Assembly: GCA_029240815.1 (NCBI GenBank)
Contig: JARDZO010000165.1
Location: 1 to 15,709 of the forward strand
Direction: 5' to 3'
DNA: 15,709 nt
Source of the DNA: Brevibacillus sp.
GTDB taxonomy: Bacteria; Bacillota; Bacilli; Brevibacillales; Brevibacillaceae
Program-made: the position numbers and the translations under genes
The notes under the pieces: generated by a model
What the model was told of the DNA's origin: nothing
Databases searched by the model: none
Seen by the model: only the letters and a program-made list of their open reading frames with translations
In this document: positions 7,724 to 14,207 of the stretch, in pieces
How positions within the stretch are numbered: the first letter of the stretch is position 1
How the letters are laid out: every line of letters starts with the position of its first letter

Positions 7724-8641
7724 CTACCTCCCTGACTTCGGATCAAACGCATCCCGCAGACCGTCACCGAGCACGTTGAACGCAAGCATCGTCAAGGATA
7801 TGAAGAAAGCTGGGAAGAAGAGTCTCCACCAATGTCCGGATAGAATCGTCGATAACCCATCGTTGGCCATTACTCCCCAGCTCGCTCTCGGAGCCTGAAC
7901 GCCGAGACCGAGAAAGCTGAGAAAGGCTTCGGAGAAAATAGCAGTAGGAACGGATAAGGTAACATACACGATGATGATCCCGATCGTATTTGGCAGCAAA
8001 TGCTTGCGGATGATATAGAACGGCTTTGCGCCCATGGTCTTTGCAGCCAGTACGTACTCCGAGTTTTTCATTTGCAGCACCTGGCCGCGGATGGTTCTCG
8101 CCATACCGATCCATCCTGTTGCGCTGAGAGCTACGATAATCGTCATTAAACCAGGTCCCATTACGACCATCAGCAAAATCACAACTAGCAGGTAAGGAAG
8201 ACCGTACAAAATATCAATGAATCGCATCATGATATTATCGACCCGGCCACCCATGTAACCAGAAATGCCTCCGTACAAGACGCCGATAAAGAAATCAATA
8301 AGAGCGGCCATCAAACCAACGAACAGTGAAATTCTCGCTCCGTACCACACTCGTGTGAAGACATCGCGGCCAAATTCGTCCGTCCCAAACCAGTACATAT
8401 CGGACGGACCTTTATTTTTGGTAATGATCGACTGCTTGGCATAGTCATGACCGGAGATCATCGGACCGATGATCGCCAGCGCTCCGAGCAAGATGATAAT
8501 AACCAGTCCAGCCAGAGCTAGTTTGTTGCCCCGCAGCCGGAGCCACGCTCCTTGCCAATAGGTAAGTTGAGGTCGTACAATCGCTTCCGTATTGGAGCTG
8601 TCTTTTCGCATCGGGACAAACAATTCATCAGAAACAATCAT
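7724..8641 (-). CDS. dppC: Peptide ABC transporter permease (DppC)
   Basis: This 305-residue inner-membrane permease forms the translocation channel with DppB. A cytoplasmic N-terminus (about 1-38) is followed by a first membrane helix at about 41-63, an outside segment with the conserved FGTDEFGRDVFTRVWYGAR block (85-103), and further helices to about 293. The EAA loop that docks the ATPases is at about 195-218 (EYVLAAKTMGA ... HLLPN). The start ATG overlaps the dppB stop (ATGA at 8638-8641), so translation is coupled. Length and layout match DppC/OppC proteins; DppC rather than OppC is chosen from the ykf enzyme genes downstream. Confidence 0.94.
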   Translation of the reverse strand: MIVSDELFVPMRKDSSNTEAIVRPQLTYWQGAWLRLRGNKLALAGLVIIILLGALAIIGPMISGHDYAKQSIITKNKGPSDMYWFGTDEFGRDVFTRVWYGARISLFVGLMAALIDFFIGVLYGGISGYMGGRVDNIMMRFIDILYGLPYLLVVILLMVVMGPGLMTIIVALSATGWIGMARTIRGQVLQMKNSEYVLAAKTMGAKPFYIIRKHLLPNTIGIIIVYVTLSVPTAIFSEAFLSFLGLGVQAPRASWGVMANDGLSTILSGHWWRLFFPAFFISLTMLAFNVLGDGLRDAFDPKSGR

Positions 8642-9576
8642 CCTTCGCTCTCCTTTCCGTGGAACTTGATTCGCGGATCAATGATGCCGTACAACACATC
8701 GACGACGAACATCATGAAAATGAGCAGAGCACTGTAGAAAACGGTGGTTCCCATAATGACCGAATAATCGCGGTTGTTGATCCCAGCCACAAAGTACTTA
8801 CCCATGCCGGGAATCGCAAAAATCTTTTCAATAACAAAGCTACCCGTCAACACGTTCGCGATAAGCGCACCGAGCAGTGTAACAACCGGCAAAATCGCAT
8901 TGCGCAACGCGTGTTTGAACACAATCGTAGCAGGTGACAAGCCTTTCGCACGCGCTGTTTCGATGTACTCCTGCGTCAGTACTTCCAGCATGTTCGTTCG
9001 AGTGAGTCGAGCGATGATAGCAATCGGCCCGAATGCCAAAGCCAGCGCCGGCATGATGACATGCTGCCAGGTACCCCAAGTCGCTGTCGGCAACAGCTTC
9101 CATTCGACTGCCAAATATTTAATCAAGAGAGAGGCAACGACGAAGCTGGGAATCGAAATACCGATAACGGCTATGATCATCGCAAGGTAATCAATGAGAC
9201 GATTATGCCGCAATGCAGCGACCACACCCAATGCGATACCTGTTACGATGGCAAAGAGGATCGCTACAACACCGAGCTGAAACGATACAGGAAATCCACG
9301 GGCAATCATTTTGTTTACGGTATCGGAGCTGTTCGCGATCGACGGCCCCAGATCAAATTGAACGAGCTGTTTTAAATACAACCCATACTGGACAAACAGA
9401 GGCTTATCTAGGTTGTAATAGGCATTCAGGTTGGCTGCCACCGCCTCATTAAGTCCTTTGCCATCCTTTTCAAAAGGAGATCCAGGTACGGCGTGCATGA
9501 GGAAGAAGGTCAAAGTAATAATGAGCCAAAGAGTAACGAGCATGGAGATAAATCTGCGAAAGACAAATGATAGCAA
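8638..9576 (-). CDS. dppB: Peptide ABC transporter permease (DppB)
   Basis: This 312-residue permease is the first gene of the peptide operon in this window. A membrane helix lies at about 9-30, followed by an extracellular loop (about 31-95) and five more helices; the EAA loop is at about 203-226 (EYIETARAKGL ... HALRN). The start is a TTG at 9576, supported by AAGGAGG with a 7-nt gap; a TTG start may limit its expression. In Bacillus subtilis the D-aminopeptidase gene dppA precedes dppB, but here the upstream DNA holds only a terminator for the DUF3870 gene and about 130 bases without a recognisable gene. The dpp promoter must lie in about 9600-9710; I saw no strong -35/-10 pair and no clear CodY box. 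Confidence 0.94.
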   Translation of the reverse strand: MLSFVFRRFISMLVTLWLIITLTFFLMHAVPGSPFEKDGKGLNEAVAANLNAYYNLDKPLFVQYGLYLKQLVQFDLGPSIANSSDTVNKMIARGFPVSFQLGVVAILFAIVTGIALGVVAALRHNRLIDYLAMIIAVIGISIPSFVVASLLIKYLAVEWKLLPTATWGTWQHVIMPALALAFGPIAIIARLTRTNMLEVLTQEYIETARAKGLSPATIVFKHALRNAILPVVTLLGALIANVLTGSFVIEKIFAIPGMGKYFVAGINNRDYSVIMGTTVFYSALLIFMMFVVDVLYGIIDPRIKFHGKESEG

Positions 9577-9712
9577 GGAATCTCCTCCTTCTAGTCAATC
9601 ATTCTGGTAAAAACAGCTTTGGTGCATTTGTTGCTACAGAACGGTGGGATGTGACGGTAAGAAAGCCTCTAACGAAGTCTGCTCAAGGTTGATTGACCGC
9701 TCCATGGTAAAC

Positions 9713-9757
9713 AAAAAACCCAGCAAATGCACAACACGGTGGCATTTGCTGGGTTTT
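9713..9757 (-). terminator. Strong terminator after the DUF3870 gene
   Basis: A perfect 12-bp stem (CCCAGCAAATGC / GCATTTGCTGGG) with an 11-nt loop is followed on the minus strand by six T residues. The plus-strand side has TTTTA, so it could work weakly in both directions. It insulates the dpp operon from upstream transcription. Confidence 0.92.
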
Positions 9758-9807
9758 ACTTACGTGTATGCCGTGCATACGAATAAATAAAGCAGCCTAT
9801 GTACTAT

Positions 9808-10146
9808 TTACCGTACCTCTGTCTTGGTTCTTACGGAAATAGCCTGTTTGTACTTCTTTTGTGCGTCTTTAAACGCTGCAATCAATGTCTTTTGGGAAGA
9901 TCCAAAATACCGATAACGAATTTCTTCTCCAATCTCATCTGATGCCAAAATCGAATGGCCAATAAAGATAGACCTTGCAAAATCAGACGTCAGCTGCACC
10001 GTAGAGGAACAAGCTGCCTCAACAATCTTGTCGTTTGACGTATCGACGACCAATCCTATAAAAAAGGAGCTAAACTGCTGTGTGATCGGATTGTTGGAAG
10101 AAGACTGAGCATCGCCTACGATGTAAATGGTATCTTTGTCAAACAA
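9808..10146 (-). CDS. DUF3870 family protein
   Basis: This 112-residue protein matches the DUF3870 family as I recognise it: YIVGDAQSSSNNPITQQFSS near the N-terminus, FFIGLVVDTSNDKIVEAACS in the middle, LTSDFARSIFIGHS, and the hallmark YRYFGSSQKTLIAAFKDA near 79-96. There is no signal peptide or membrane helix, so it is predicted cytoplasmic. The family has no established function to my knowledge; in Firmicutes these proteins are often encoded beside metabolic genes. The start is a TTG at 10146 with AAGGTGAGG about 8 nt upstream. The gene stands alone between the Tad-type operon and the dpp operon, with a terminator behind it and a possible promoter in front. Confidence 0.78.
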   Translation of the reverse strand: MFDKDTIYIVGDAQSSSNNPITQQFSSFFIGLVVDTSNDKIVEAACSSTVQLTSDFARSIFIGHSILASDEIGEEIRYRYFGSSQKTLIAAFKDAQKKYKQAISVRTKTEVR

Positions 10147-10243
10147 TTCGAAAACCTCACCTTATCGTACTTAAGGGCCGGCCATGCGGGACGTTCGGAG
10201 AGCTACTTCCTCACAATCGCATGCTGGCTAAGCACTTTCCTAC

Positions 10244-10273
10244 ATAGTACCAAAGAAATTCATAATTTGTAAA
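10244..10273 (-). promoter_or_regulatory. Candidate promoter of the DUF3870 gene
   Basis: The minus strand reads TTTACA (5 of 6 to the -35 consensus), an 18-bp spacer and TACTAT (4 of 6 to the -10 consensus). It lies about 100 bases upstream of the TTG start and just past the end of the pilus operon, where no terminator is visible, so read-through is also possible. Confidence 0.35.
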
Positions 10274-10282
10274 TAACTCAGA

Positions 10283-10861
10283 CTAATGTTTCAATTCTTC
10301 TACAGAGACGACTGGAAACGAATGGGACGGAAGGATTGGCAGAAAGGGACGTTCGTCTACAAACGCTACAACCACGTGGGATGGACCTACCATGATTTTC
10401 GGTGCCAGGCGAAGCTCCTCGCCCTGTTCTGTCACGACGGTTACCTGCAATCGTCCTCCGGTTGGGCGAATCGTCCCGGGTACCGCCCGCTCCTGCAAGA
10501 GTGCTGTTCCGTTGTAGCGCAAACGAAGCTCCAAGTCTTGTCGCCACGCACGAAAGTCTACGTAATAACGGGTGAAGGGAAGCGGATCTGTCGTAACACT
10601 ACCAGCAGCAGGAACAAATGCCTGTTGCTCAAGGCGATATCCACCATTTTCATTCATTCGTACTGCAAATAGATCCAATGCTTCGTCTTCTACTAGGTCG
10701 ATGACACCCTCCGTCTTCAGAGTGGGATCGACAGCAAAGGTTGCATGATGGTTTGAAAGCTCCAACAACATCTTCACTTCGGTTTTTTTCTGCATCACCA
10801 AATCTGCATCCACTACAAACATCCCTACCAACAAAAAGAAAAGGATAGACGAAATGGACAA
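10283..10861 (-). CDS. Membrane-anchored protein of the Tad-type operon, unknown family
   Basis: I do not recognise this 192-residue protein. It starts with one hydrophobic segment (about 3-22), followed by a soluble domain rich in beta-type sequence with no cysteine. That layout fits an N-terminally anchored extracellular protein, such as a minor pilin or assembly factor. It is the last gene of the pilus cluster and follows the 138-residue gene after a 73-base spacer. The start is uncertain: the TTG at 10861 is about 24 nt from the only good ribosome site (GGGAGG), too far for normal initiation. Either a non-ATG codon between them (an in-frame ATT gives Ile-Asn-Val before the hydrophobic segment) or a small sequence error upstream could explain this. 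No terminator is visible after it. Confidence 0.6.
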   Translation of the reverse strand: MSISSILFFLLVGMFVVDADLVMQKKTEVKMLLELSNHHATFAVDPTLKTEGVIDLVEDEALDLFAVRMNENGGYRLEQQAFVPAAGSVTTDPLPFTRYYVDFRAWRQDLELRLRYNGTALLQERAVPGTIRPTGGRLQVTVVTEQGEELRLAPKIMVGPSHVVVAFVDERPFLPILPSHSFPVVSVEELKH

Positions 10862-10934
10862 GACGTTAATACCCGTGCAGATCGCCTCCCAATTCTATCT
10901 TTTTTACAAGTCTTATTTCTATGAGTCGTTTTTT

Positions 10935-11351
10935 CTACAAGTCGTAATCCATGATGTTAATCGTTCCTTGCCGTGTCACATGCATGTTTTCCGCTGGCAT
11001 AGGGATCAGCTCGGTAAACCGGGGATAGGGAATCTCCACCCGCAGCACAAATTCATCCTCGTGACTCCATAATGCCGGGTCGGCTGAACGTGTTCGGGTA
11101 ATACTCACATCCAGATCTTGATCTGGCAACGACATCTGCTTCTCCACCAGCTCTCGTGAAATCAACTCTCGCACTTCTTGCTGTATAGTTACTTCATCCA
11201 CTCCCCCGTGATTACTCACGTACTTAACCGCAGCCGCACTTACCTCCAGCATTTCATTTTTTGCCTGTATGACGGTATGAATCTGCAAGAAGCCCAGAGG
11301 AACGAGGAGGAGTACCATGACATTTAATAGGACGGCAACCAGTTGTCCCAT
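10935..11351 (-). CDS. Minor-pilin-like (TadE/pseudopilin-type) protein
   Basis: This is a 138-residue protein with a long N-terminal hydrophobic helix (about 3-26) that runs into an amphipathic stretch, followed by a soluble domain. That layout is typical of TadE-like or other minor pilins, but I cannot assign a named family. The ATG at 11351 shares its A with the stop codon of the preceding 50-residue ORF (TGATG), the coupling pattern seen throughout this operon. A longer reading from 11408 would overlap that ORF heavily and is less likely. There is no lipobox and no cysteine in the soluble part. The role as a pilus or secretion component is inferred from gene position next to the small hydrophobic proteins and TadC. 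Confidence 0.65.
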   Translation of the reverse strand: MGQLVAVLLNVMVLLLVPLGFLQIHTVIQAKNEMLEVSAAAVKYVSNHGGVDEVTIQQEVRELISRELVEKQMSLPDQDLDVSITRTRSADPALWSHEDEFVLRVEIPYPRFTELIPMPAENMHVTRQGTINIMDYDL

Positions 11352-11503
11352 CAGCTTGTACCAAATCGGGTTACGCTGCCAAGAAGTTCTCCAAAAAACT
11401 GCGTGCACGCTGACAATAGATTGTCTGGACCGGTCAGCAATAGGTTCACGGTCAGCGGCAACACCAGTACCAGCAGAGCTAATGTGGCAATCAGTTTATT
11501 CAA
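11351..11503 (-). CDS. Small hydrophobic protein, 50 residues (candidate pilin or membrane peptide)
   Basis: This short ORF starts at a TTG with GGGGTGG 6 nt upstream, and its stop overlaps the next start (TGATG). The product begins MNKLIATLALLVLVLPLTVN, so residues about 4-24 form one membrane segment; the remainder is a short, mostly neutral tail ending in RFGTS with a single cysteine. It fills an otherwise empty gap between two operon genes, which supports it being real. The fold and function are unknown; a small pilin-type subunit or membrane-bound assembly peptide are the obvious options. Confidence 0.55.
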   Translation of the reverse strand: MNKLIATLALLVLVLPLTVNLLLTGPDNLLSACTQFFGELLGSVTRFGTS

Positions 11504-11506
11504 CGT

Positions 11507-11935
11507 CTACCACCCCGGGTCAAAGTATTCGGAAGGACGGCTACCCACAAAAGTAAACGAGACCTCTCCCTCCACAAAACGATGCAGCCATTGCGCTACC
11601 TGTGACGGACGAATGGTGATGGCAAGTGTCACCTTGTCCTGTCGCTCTTTGCGTGCACGCTCATTCTCTGTTCGAGGACTGGTTCCTGTGAACACATCTC
11701 CCGTCACGTCCCAGCCTAGCTCCGTCATTTCCTGAATGTAATACTCTGCCAGATCTGAATCCAGATAACCGATATCTTGCATGTCATCGAGCAGATCAGC
11801 ATAGATGCTGCGTGCGATTGCCCGCTCCATGGCATACATGTGGTAGGCTCCTATGGCTGAAAGAACAAGAATAAGGACTGTTAGACATATAATGAAAACT
11901 TTCACTTTGACCATCTTTGTCAAGTGCGCAGCCAC
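11507..11935 (-). CDS. Membrane-anchored minor-pilin-like protein
   Basis: This 142-residue protein has an N-terminal basic patch (K7, K10, K12), a membrane helix at about 13-31 and then a soluble domain of about 110 residues rich in acidic and aromatic residues, ending SEYFDPGW. The architecture, one N-terminal helix plus an extracellular domain, is that of a minor pilin or TadE/TadF-type protein, but I recognise no specific family. The GTG at 11935 has only a weak ribosome site; it starts 3 bases past the stop of the 47-residue gene, which suggests reinitiation. An internal ATG at about codon 8 is an alternative start that keeps the membrane helix. Confidence 0.65.
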   Translation of the reverse strand: MAAHLTKMVKVKVFIICLTVLILVLSAIGAYHMYAMERAIARSIYADLLDDMQDIGYLDSDLAEYYIQEMTELGWDVTGDVFTGTSPRTENERARKERQDKVTLAITIRPSQVAQWLHRFVEGEVSFTFVGSRPSEYFDPGW

Positions 11936-11938
11936 TCT

Positions 11939-12082
11939 CTAATGAAAGATGACTGTAGCCACTCTATGCACCCTTTCCTCTTGCGTTTGGCGCAGCTGTT
12001 CTTCCGGTTGAAGACCCCAGAGAATCGAACACAAGCTCCCTACCATGATCAGAATGATGAGAAATACGTGGTGGGCGAGCAT
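11939..12082 (-). CDS. Small membrane protein, 47 residues
   Basis: This ORF starts MLAHHVFLIILIMVGSLCSI, so residues about 5-24 form a single membrane segment. It is followed by a charged, Gln/Glu/Arg-rich tail with coiled-coil character (QPEEQLRQTQEER). Its ATG shares a base with the stop of the 66-residue gene (TAATG at 12080-12084), strong evidence that it is translated by coupling. No family is recognised. It could be a small pilin-like subunit or a membrane partner of the TadB/TadC platform. Confidence 0.6.
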   Translation of the reverse strand: MLAHHVFLIILIMVGSLCSILWGLQPEEQLRQTQEERVHRVATVIFH

Positions 12083-12282
12083 TAGTTGGACGTGTAGGAC
12101 GTACCGTTTTGGGTCCGGAAATTGATGTTTTCATTTCTCGTATCATAGTTGAGAGAGCTGATTGAGTTATTGATGCTTTCTGCTGAATCGTTGGCAGCCG
12201 GGCTTAACTCATTACCGTAAGAGCTTACTCCAATACCTAACACCATCACGCATGCTAAGAAAATAAAGAACATCTTTGACAT
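12082..12282 (-). CDS. Small secreted or pilin-like protein, 66 residues
   Basis: The protein begins MSKMFFIFLACVMVLGIGVS, one hydrophobic segment, followed by a polar mature part rich in Asn and Ser and almost free of basic residues, ending in GTSYTSN. Such a composition is usual for exported, surface-exposed subunits. AAGGAG 8 nt before the ATG at 12282 supports this start over a GTG three codons earlier. The N-terminus resembles that of the 48-residue protein encoded just upstream (shared pattern M-S/T-K-M/L-F...LGI-x-VSS), suggesting duplication. It has no clear Flp-type G/xxxxE prepilin cleavage motif, so calling it a pilin is an inference from position after tadC. Confidence 0.7.
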   Translation of the reverse strand: MSKMFFIFLACVMVLGIGVSSYGNELSPAANDSAESINNSISSLNYDTRNENINFRTQNGTSYTSN

Positions 12283-12344
12283 GAAATTCACTCCTTTTAT
12301 TTGCTGGTTTTAACAACAGCTAGCTATGTCGTAACATACAAACT

Positions 12345-12491
12345 TTAGGGTATCGCCTGATCGATCCAGCTAACAGCTCGATCTCGTAATCCACCATCTT
12401 TAACGACCGAATCATTGATTTCGGTCAGGCTGGAGACGATGATCCCCAAGGTGAATACGATACATAGAATGATGGAGAACAGCTTTGTCAT
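12345..12491 (-). CDS. Small pilin-like peptide, 48 residues
   Basis: The ATG at 12491 has AAGGAG 6 nt upstream, giving a 48-residue product that begins MTKLFSIILCIVFTLGIIVS. The hydrophobic stretch at about 4-21 is followed by a charged tail that ends in WIDQAIP. It shares an N-terminal pattern with the next protein, the 66-residue one. It lies 14 bases past the tadC stop, where Tad operons often place their pilin gene. No known family is recognised. It may be the major or a minor subunit of the appendage, or a secreted peptide exported by it. Confidence 0.68.
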   Translation of the reverse strand: MTKLFSIILCIVFTLGIIVSSLTEINDSVVKDGGLRDRAVSWIDQAIP

Positions 12492-12504
12492 GGGCAGCTC
12501 CTTG

Positions 12505-13308
12505 TCAGGTTAAATATTTGTCCAGGATCTCAGTAAGTATGTAAAAGGCGGGATATACGATTACACTGTAGCCGATTCCCAGAGACTTGATCTTTTTGCG
12601 ATGACGAAACATACGGCGATGGTCGACTGCCCACTCCATTCGCTGCATGGTCACGCTTATTTGTCCTTCCGTTAACTTTTCTACGGTTCGCATACTCGAT
12701 ACAAGGATGACCCCATCGTCCACTCCCATTTTGCGTTTGAAACTCTCTAATGCTTCATCCGGATCCTTATTCCATTCCGAGAGTGTAGGCACGTACTCCT
12801 TTAGTCTTCTTGTCGGCCGCGCTGCTTTTACCATGGCATTGTAGATGGGCACCTGATTTTCCAGCAATGTCACGTACCGATTGATAAACCGCGCAATGTC
12901 AGTACTGAGCATATCCTCCCGATGCCCCGCCCACATTTTCAAGCCAATGTACGGCAGCATGAAGCTGCCAGCAGAAGTCAGACCCATCGATAGGACAGGA
13001 AAAGATTCAAAATGGCTCAGAGTCGCCCACAAGAGAATCAGGAAGCAAACCGAACTGCCGCAGATCAACTGCAAAAATACCCACTCCGCTTTCCCCCAGC
13101 CAAATGGTCTTCCAGCCCGATTCAGTAACTGCTCCCATTTTTCATCGTCATCGGCTTGCAGTGTTTGCTCCCATTTTTTCCACCACACATTGGAGATGAA
13201 CAGCTTGGGACGGTTTATACTAATCAGGTATTTTCCGATCAATAAGGAAGCGGTGAACACAAAGAGAGAACCCAATCCCAGATAGGTGTACATCACAACC
13301 ATTGGCAT
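12505..13308 (-). CDS. tadC: TadC-like inner-membrane platform protein (GspF family)
   Basis: This 267-residue membrane protein has helices at about 7-28, 76-97, 104-124 and 241-259, with a cytoplasmic GspF-type domain between the third and fourth (about 125-240). That is the usual Tad platform layout, though smaller than many TadC proteins. Together with TadB it should form the inner-membrane base that the CpaF motor acts on. The ATG at 13308 shares a base with the tadB stop (TGATG) and has GGAG 9 nt upstream; a frame extending to 13359 would overlap tadB and is rejected. The family call rests on topology, gene order and residue pattern, not on a single diagnostic motif. Confidence 0.78.
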   Translation of the reverse strand: MPMVVMYTYLGLGSLFVFTASLLIGKYLISINRPKLFISNVWWKKWEQTLQADDDEKWEQLLNRAGRPFGWGKAEWVFLQLICGSSVCFLILLWATLSHFESFPVLSMGLTSAGSFMLPYIGLKMWAGHREDMLSTDIARFINRYVTLLENQVPIYNAMVKAARPTRRLKEYVPTLSEWNKDPDEALESFKRKMGVDDGVILVSSMRTVEKLTEGQISVTMQRMEWAVDHRRMFRHRKKIKSLGIGYSVIVYPAFYILTEILDKYLT

Positions 13309-14207
13309 CAGCGATATCTCCTTCCCCAGATGAAGGCCAGTAGTATCGAAAACGACCATACCGTGATCGCAAGCGCAAGAATTGCCTGTCCATCCGGTGT
13401 AAAAAAATAGAGACGATACGAGTCTTGCAGCAATCCTTGATTATAAGGTATCAGACATATACAGATGGCGATGACAACCAGCAAGCTGATCCAGATCGAG
13501 TATATTTCACTGTCTCTCTCTTCTTTCTCGTCTTGCTGAACGAACATCTCATTGGTGAGCCTATTGATAGGAGCCTGAACGTCTTCGGTTTCCCCTTCCA
13601 GCCCGCTCGCGATATACGTCGCAAAATCAAACGCCCATGGATGATCCAGTCTCTCCGCAAATTGCTCAATAGCCAAAACTGGATTGCCGCCATCAGCCAA
13701 ACTGTTATTAACAAGCAACAGATCAGGTAGTAGTTCCTTTGGACACTCGTCAATCATTTCTCGCAAGGTCAGGATGATATTTTTACGGCTATTGTAGTAA
13801 CGAGCAAACAACTCAACGAAGCGGCAAAATGAGCTGATTTTTTTGTTAATGCGCGCTGTAAAACGGGCATAGAGCAACAAAGTCGGGAGCATGAGCAATA
13901 ACAGAAACATTGAAAGTGAGACGATGAGATTCCCTATTAAAATCCCAGATACAAAACCTGCGACACCCCCGGTCAGCGAGGCCAGCAAGTGTCCTTCTGG
14001 GGTCCCTCCCCCAATCTGGCACCATCTGTCGTAACGTTTGTACAGCCTTCGACGTGTCGCATGCTTCAAAAATTTGTCCCGCCAAACTTCAACCGTTCGC
14101 GGAAAAAACACTCTGGGTGCAGTCCACCTCTTGTATAGATGAAGGCCTAAAAACAGGAAACCGCTGAAGAAGCACAAAAACATGGGGCCGAGCAACAAGT
14201 AGTTCAT
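13308..14207 (-). CDS. tadB: TadB-like inner-membrane platform protein (GspF family)
   Basis: This 299-residue protein has an N-terminal helix (about 3-24), a basic cytoplasmic linker, a hydrophobic hairpin at about 74-114, a GspF-like cytoplasmic domain (about 115-235) and two C-terminal helices (about 238-254 and 274-294). This is the pattern of TadB and related T2SS-F proteins. The cytoplasmic domain contains an acidic EGETEDVQAPINRL stretch near 204-217, resembling the segment before the last helices of other TadB proteins. The ATG at 14207 overlaps the cpaF stop (ATGA at 14204-14207), so translation is coupled; a longer frame to 14276 runs inside cpaF and is rejected. Confidence 0.82.
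   Translation of the reverse strand: MNYLLLGPMFLCFFSGFLFLGLHLYKRWTAPRVFFPRTVEVWRDKFLKHATRRRLYKRYDRWCQIGGGTPEGHLLASLTGGVAGFVSGILIGNLIVSLSMFLLLLMLPTLLLYARFTARINKKISSFCRFVELFARYYNSRKNIILTLREMIDECPKELLPDLLLVNNSLADGGNPVLAIEQFAERLDHPWAFDFATYIASGLEGETEDVQAPINRLTNEMFVQQDEKEERDSEIYSIWISLLVVIAICICLIPYNQGLLQDSYRLYFFTPDGQAILALAITVWSFSILLAFIWGRRYR

Noticed and set aside
9577..9712. Search for a dpp promoter and CodY box
   Set aside because: The best pair (TTGAGC with TTCTTA at 17 bp) has a poor -10, and no sequence resembled AATTTTCWGAAAATT well enough to report.
10174..10181. GGCCGGCC palindrome upstream of the DUF3870 gene
   Set aside because: A short GC-rich palindrome with no further arms, no repeat elsewhere in the window and no evident regulator; likely chance.
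11964..12146. 60-codon minus-strand frame with an Arg/Pro-rich product
   Set aside because: It overlaps both the 66- and the 47-residue genes in a different frame. The alternative frames have ribosome sites, coupling and membrane segments; this one has none of these.
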